A stretch of 64,000 nucleotides of DNA. Origin: Bacteroidales bacterium. GTDB taxonomy: Bacteria; Bacteroidota; Bacteroidia; Bacteroidales; F082. The position numbers and the translations under genes were made by a program. Within the stretch, counting starts at the first letter, position 1. Every line of letters starts with the position of its first letter. The notes beneath the pieces were generated by a model. It did not search any database and had not been told where the DNA came from. It saw only the letters and a program-made list of their open reading frames with translations. Shown one piece after another: positions 60,817 through 64,000 of this stretch. The stretch covers positions 55,390 through 119,389 of the forward strand of contig JAFYHS010000001.1 of NCBI GenBank assembly GCA_017539045.1. The letters run 5' to 3'.

Positions 60817-61880
60817 ACGACGACCTCAACGAGACCCTCGATAACGAATTGCTTTCGGAAAACGAAGAGAGTACCGAGCTATACGAACATATACGCATGA
60901 GCGTCGACCCCGGTCAGCAGCCCGAACGCATCGACACCTACCTCACCAACCACCTCTCCAACATCTCGCGCAACCGTGTGCAGAACGCGGCCAAGGCGGG
61001 CAACATACTGGTGAACGACAAGGTCGTCAAGCAGAACTATAAGGTGAAGCCCAACGACGTGATCTCCATCGTGTTCACCTATCCGCCGCGCGAGACCGAC
61101 ATCAAGCCCGAGCCCATCCCGTTGAACATCGTCTACGAAGACGACGACGTCATCGTCATCAACAAGCAGGCAGGCTTGGTGGTACATCCAGGCCACGGCA
61201 ACTTCGAGCATACCCTGCTGCACGGCTTGGCTTACTATTTCGAGCAGACCCACCAGAACATCGAAAACCGCTTCGGCTACCTCGTACACCGTATCGACAA
61301 GGACACCACAGGCTTGATGATCGTGGCCAAGAACGAGGCCGCACAGGCCATGTTGGCCCACCAGTTCTTCGTACACAGCATCCACCGTCGTTACAATGCC
61401 TTGGTCTGGGGCGATTTCGACACTGACGAAGGCACCATTGAGGGCAACATCGGGCGCAGCACCAGCGACCGCCGCAAGATGACCGTCTATCCCAACGGCG
61501 ACCATGGCAAGGACGCCATCACCCACTGGAAGGTGCTGGAGCGCTTCGGCTATGTGACCTTGAACGAATACCGCCTTGAGACGGGCCGCACCCACCAGAT
61601 CCGTGTACACTCGCAGTACATCGGCCATCCCTTGTTCAACGATGCCATGTATGGCGGCGACGTCATCCTGAAAGGCACCACCTTCTCGAAATACAAGCAA
61701 TTCATCGACAACTGCTTCAAGATCATGCCGCGCCACGCCCTGCACGCCAAGGAGCTGGGCTTCGTGCATCCCACCACGGGCAAAGAGATGATGTTCACCT
61801 CGGAGTTGCCCGACGACATGAAGCAAGTGTTGGAAAAATGGAGGGTGTATCTGAAAGCCAGGAATCTATTGGAAGAATAA
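60813..61880 (+). CDS. rluD: RluA/RluD-family 23S rRNA pseudouridine synthase
   Basis: This 355-residue enzyme has an N-terminal S4 RNA-binding domain (RIDTYLTNHLSNISRNRVQNAAKAGNILVNDK, about 39-90). The catalytic domain has HRIDKDTTGLMIVAKN, where Asp162 is the catalytic Asp. GRTHQIRVHSQYIGHP and LHAKELGFVHPTTGKEM complete the pattern of the RluA family. RluD-type enzymes modify 23S rRNA. Which uridine is modified cannot be said, so the gene symbol is the best fit, not proven. Confidence 0.85.
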   Translation: MNDDLNETLDNELLSENEESTELYEHIRMSVDPGQQPERIDTYLTNHLSNISRNRVQNAAKAGNILVNDKVVKQNYKVKPNDVISIVFTYPPRETDIKPEPIPLNIVYEDDDVIVINKQAGLVVHPGHGNFEHTLLHGLAYYFEQTHQNIENRFGYLVHRIDKDTTGLMIVAKNEAAQAMLAHQFFVHSIHRRYNALVWGDFDTDEGTIEGNIGRSTSDRRKMTVYPNGDHGKDAITHWKVLERFGYVTLNEYRLETGRTHQIRVHSQYIGHPLFNDAMYGGDVILKGTTFSKYKQFIDNCFKIMPRHALHAKELGFVHPTTGKEMMFTSELPDDMKQVLEKWRVYLKARNLLEE

Positions 61881-61887
61881 TTCATTA

Positions 61888-62017
61888 GATTCCCTTCGGG
61901 AATGGAGCTCTGTATAAAGTAAACAGGCGGCGGTTAGTAGAGTCTACGTAATGTAAACGTTACTAACCGCCGCTTTATACCTATGGTTTTAACTCCATTC
62001 CCCGCAGGGGAATCCCC
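61888..62017. repeat. Nested inverted-repeat element between rluD and the merR-like gene
   Basis: Outer arms 61888-61907 (GATTCCCTTCGGGAATGGAG) and 61993-62017 are complementary with small indels, and each is itself a hairpin. Inside are GTATAAAG (61912-61919) with CTTTATAC (61973-61980) and GCGGCGGTTAGTA (61927-61939) with TACTAACCGCCGC (61961-61973). The symmetry suggests a mobile palindromic element or an unusual terminator between converging genes. No protein is encoded. Confidence 0.7.
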
Positions 62018-62019
62018 TT

Positions 62020-62367
62020 TTATTTCTTTTGCTTTTCGGCCAAAGCCTTATCCAAATCCACCAGAAAACTGCGGGTCTTCTCAAGGGTCTCCAAGAGGAT
62101 GACCTTCTCCTCGTAGTCGCTGAACTTCTCCTTGAGGGCGGCCTTGGCACCCGCCAGGGTGTAGCCTTTCTCCTTCAACAGATGATAGATGACATGGACA
62201 TAGCGCACGTCGCGCTCGGTGAAGAGGCGGTTGCCCTTCTTGTTCTTGCGCGGACGCAGCACGTCGAATTCCTTTTCCCAATAGCGGATCATCGAGGTGT
62301 TGACGTTGAACATGGCGGCCACTTCGCCGATGCTGTAGTAGTATTTTCCGGTGGTATTCTCTTCCAT
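62020..62367 (-). CDS. MerR-family transcriptional regulator
   Basis: This 115-residue protein has the MerR winged-helix N-terminus YYYSIGEVAAMFNVNTSMIRYWEKEF and the wing GNRLFTERDVRYVHVIYHLLKEKGYTLAGAK. A short helical C-terminus (about 80-115) follows with no metal-binding Cys cluster. In Bacteroidota this gene is usually found next to an M23 peptidase and alaS, as here. Its stop-to-start spacing to the M23 gene is 2 nt, so both are cotranscribed. The effector and targets are unknown. Confidence 0.88.
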   Translation of the reverse strand: MEENTTGKYYYSIGEVAAMFNVNTSMIRYWEKEFDVLRPRKNKKGNRLFTERDVRYVHVIYHLLKEKGYTLAGAKAALKEKFSDYEEKVILLETLEKTRSFLVDLDKALAEKQKK

Positions 62368-62369
62368 GG

Positions 62370-63341
62370 CTAATCCATTGTTTGGGTTGGTAAGGTTGAC
62401 TGTTGCAGGATCTGGTTGTATTGCTCAGCCGTCAGGTCGTGGTAGAAGAAGTTGATCGGGTCGATATGGACGTCGTTCTTCAGCACCTCGTAATGCAGGT
62501 GTACGCCTGTGGCCTTGCCCGTGCTGCCTATGAAGCCTATCAGCTGACCGCGCTTCACCTTCTGTCCCTTGCGCACAGCAGCCTTCTGGAGGTGGGCGTA
62601 ACGGGTCTTGTAGCCAAAGCCGTGGTCGACAGTGACCATATTGCCATAGCCCCAGTCGTTGCTCTCCACGTCGGCCACCACGCCGTCGCCGGTGGCATAG
62701 GCCTCGGTGCCCAGGGCGGCAGAGAAGTCGATGCCGCTGTGGAACTTCTCGACCTTATAGATCGGGTCGGGACGATAGCCGAAATACGAGGAGATGTAGG
62801 TGATCTCGTCTTCTTTCAAGGGGAAGATGGCGGGGATATGGGTCAACATGGCCGACTTGTTGCGCGCCATCACAAACAGCGAATCGTAGGAGACCGACTG
62901 GTTATAGAGTTGGCTGGCGATGACATCCATCTTGCGGGCGGAGTTCACCACCAAGTCGGAATTCATATAACCGTACATGTCGGCATAACGGTCGGCATCG
63001 GAGAAACCCGAACGGCGCACCGAACTCGGGATGGGGTCGGCCTCAAACATCACTCGGTAGATGTCGTTGTCGCGCTGTTCCATATCCGTCACCAACGCCT
63101 CGATGTCGTCCAAGCGGTCGTTCAACATCTCATATTTCAGCTTCATGAACTCCAGCTCACGTGCCTGGGCCTTCTCTTTGGGCGACTTGAAGAAGGTGAA
63201 CAACAGGATGGCAAACAAAAAGGCACCACCTGCCAATGACAAAAACACCAAAACGGCTCGACCGATACGTTTTGAACGAGAAAGCTGAAACTTCTCAAAT
63301 CTCAACGTCTTATGATTAAATATATACTTCTGTTTCGCCAT
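62370..63341 (-). CDS. M23-family metallopeptidase, membrane-anchored
   Basis: This 323-residue protein has an N-terminal cytoplasmic tail and one membrane helix (RAVLVFLSLAGGAFLFAILLFTFF). A coiled coil (about residues 60-95) leads to a LytM/M23 domain with the metal-binding motifs FHSGIDFSAALG and HLHYEV (plus YAHLQKAAVRKGQKVKRGQ). Family members cleave peptidoglycan cross-links or activate amidases at the division site. The gene is divergent from alaS; the shared promoter region carries back-to-back -7 boxes. Confidence 0.9.
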   Translation of the reverse strand: MAKQKYIFNHKTLRFEKFQLSRSKRIGRAVLVFLSLAGGAFLFAILLFTFFKSPKEKAQARELEFMKLKYEMLNDRLDDIEALVTDMEQRDNDIYRVMFEADPIPSSVRRSGFSDADRYADMYGYMNSDLVVNSARKMDVIASQLYNQSVSYDSLFVMARNKSAMLTHIPAIFPLKEDEITYISSYFGYRPDPIYKVEKFHSGIDFSAALGTEAYATGDGVVADVESNDWGYGNMVTVDHGFGYKTRYAHLQKAAVRKGQKVKRGQLIGFIGSTGKATGVHLHYEVLKNDVHIDPINFFYHDLTAEQYNQILQQSTLPTQTMD

Positions 63342-63389
63342 GTTTTGACAAAAAAACTGGGCTTGATGGCCTTGTAAATCAATTTTTTA

Positions 63390-63421
63390 TTGCGCAAAAT
63401 TACAAATTTACCGTAACTTTG
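63390..63421 (+). promoter_or_regulatory. Promoter of alaS
   Basis: TTG (63390-63392) and TAACTTTG followed by C (63414-63421) are 21 bp apart, 50 bp before the alaS ATG. It overlaps the M23 promoter on the other strand. Confidence 0.68.
63395..63402 (-). promoter_or_regulatory. -7 box of the M23 peptidase gene
   Basis: The minus strand reads TAATTTTG followed by C, a TAnnTTTG match 54 bp before the M23 ATG and inside the alaS promoter spacer. The two promoters may compete. Confidence 0.5.
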
Positions 63422-63471
63422 CACGATTTTTTGAAGTATTTTTTGAAGCAAAACCACATAACTCACTATAA

Positions 63472-63570
63472 ATGAACGCTTACGAAATCAGAAATAGCTT
63501 CTTGGACTTCTTCCGTTCGAAGGAGCACGCCATCGTGCCGTCGGCACCCATCGTCGTCAAGAACGACAGG
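63472..63570 (+). CDS. alaS: Alanyl-tRNA synthetase, 5' fragment only
   Basis: The first 32 codons (NAYEIRNSFLDFFRSKEHAI, then VPSAPIVVKND) match the conserved N-terminus of AlaRS, which charges tRNA-Ala. The expected next residues (PTLMFTNAGM) are missing. After about base 63567 the frame leaves AlaRS sequence for unrelated sequence that belongs to the opposite strand. The rest of the gene is not present in this window. An essential gene cut at codon 32 suggests a chimeric join or rearrangement. Confidence 0.85.
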
Positions 63571-64000
63571 TTCCGGCATGATCTGACCCATATAGCGGCT
63601 GGCCCGCTGGGAATAATCATGATCCGGGAGTTCGTTCAAATAACTGAACTGGATCTGGACGACACGGGCACCGTAAGGAATGACGACGTTATGTTTGCCT
63701 TCATTCCGCAATTCCAGCGTAATCGTACCTTCAAAACCGGCATCGATCACACCTGCCATCATATGGTTGATGAAGACACGGCCGAGGCTGGATTTTGTGA
63801 AGACCTGACCGCAGACATCTTTAGGCATGCGGAAATATTCCCGCGTACATCCCAGAAAAAGATCGCCGGGGGTCAGCAGGATCCCCTCGTCAGGATTTAC
63901 TTCCCTCAGTTCCCAAAAATCTTCAGCGTTGTATGGACGGCCGAAAACAAGCGGCATCGGAGTATCCTTCGGCCATTGAATGAATTTTCCCAGAGAAAGG
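63571..64000 (-). CDS. dCTP deaminase-like (dUTPase-fold) protein, partial
   Basis: On the minus strand the frame is open from the window edge to about 63571, where the conserved part ends against the alaS fragment. Recognisable core motifs are LTPGDLFLGCTREYF, VCGQVFTKSSLGR, GVIDAGFEGTITLELRNEG and YGARVVQIQFSYL, the Dcd/dUTPase trimer fold. In Dcd the SSLxR Ser/Arg and the IDxGFxG Asp/Glu area form the active site. The annotated N-terminus continues beyond base 64000 (LSLGKFIQWPKDTP precedes the first internal Met). Codon choice (CGG, GGG, AGG, GGA) is unlike the rest of the window, suggesting a different genome. Confidence 0.72.

Noticed and set aside
1-64000. tRNA, rRNA, CRISPR arrays, riboswitches and phage genes.
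   Set aside because: No cloverleaf-like intergenic segments, no regularly spaced long repeats with spacers, and no integrase, capsid or terminase reading frames were seen by inspection. The largest gap (49836-50133) holds only promoters and A/T-rich sequence. Dedicated searches were not run.

Overview
The window comes from a Bacteroidota genome, most likely an uncultured Bacteroidales. The evidence is internal. Several exported proteins end in type IX secretion (T9SS) sorting domains (type A near 12.3, 23, 42, 44 and 60 kb; type B near 22 kb). Outer-membrane TonB-dependent receptors carry N-terminal carboxypeptidase-regulatory-like domains. Intergenic regions repeatedly show the Bacteroidota -7 promoter box TAnnTTTG, sometimes with a TTG about 18-21 bp upstream, and genes mostly lack Shine-Dalgarno leaders. 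I see no rRNA, tRNA, CRISPR array, insertion sequence or prophage. No gene-free stretch exceeds about 300 bp.

Layout. 0-3 kb: 3' end of a nicotinamidase, a PfoR/EIIC-like membrane protein, recX and a membrane LytTR regulator (+). 3-6.7 kb: a compact type II fatty-acid cluster fabH-fabF-fabZ-acpP-fabG (-). 6.9-13.9 kb: an outer-membrane beta-barrel receptor, then a leucine-rich-repeat T9SS protein and an ECF sigma factor with a five-helix membrane protein and a TraB/GumN-like protein (-). 14-17.2 kb: prfB with a programmed +1 frameshift, a PepSY-like protein and a CstA transporter (+). 17.3-24.8 kb: iorAB, the coaE-cdaR-yajC-DUF1573 run, a type B T9SS protein and a secreted amidase (-). 24.9-30 kb: urocanate hydratase, a lipoprotein, a carboxyltransferase with a non-biotinylatable C-terminal domain and a small porin (+). 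30-38 kb: glycan and starch enzymes (GH31, GlgB, GH13, GH29), without a SusC/SusD pair. 38-44.6 kb: a CpcT-like protein, a TonB receptor, a PspC pair and two T9SS proteins. 44.5-64 kb: largely housekeeping genes (birA, pyrE, coaD, secA, pyrH, frr, ddl, rluD, an M23 peptidase, a MerR regulator), ending at a truncated alaS.

Points of most interest: (1) about two-helical-turn-spaced GTGGCGAAA direct repeats just upstream of the fatty-acid promoter; (2) an RF2 frameshift site that keeps an AGGAGG stimulator in a phylum that barely uses Shine-Dalgarno pairing; (3) a carboxyltransferase whose biotin-type domain has Gly exactly where the biotin Lys should be; (4) a sigma factor, SecD-head-like membrane protein and TraB-like cassette; (5) three unusual intergenic inverted-repeat elements, one looking like an insertion inside a terminator hairpin; (6) an abrupt join near base 63,570, where alaS stops after 32 codons and an opposite-strand dCTP-deaminase-like gene of different codon style begins, probably a chimeric join.
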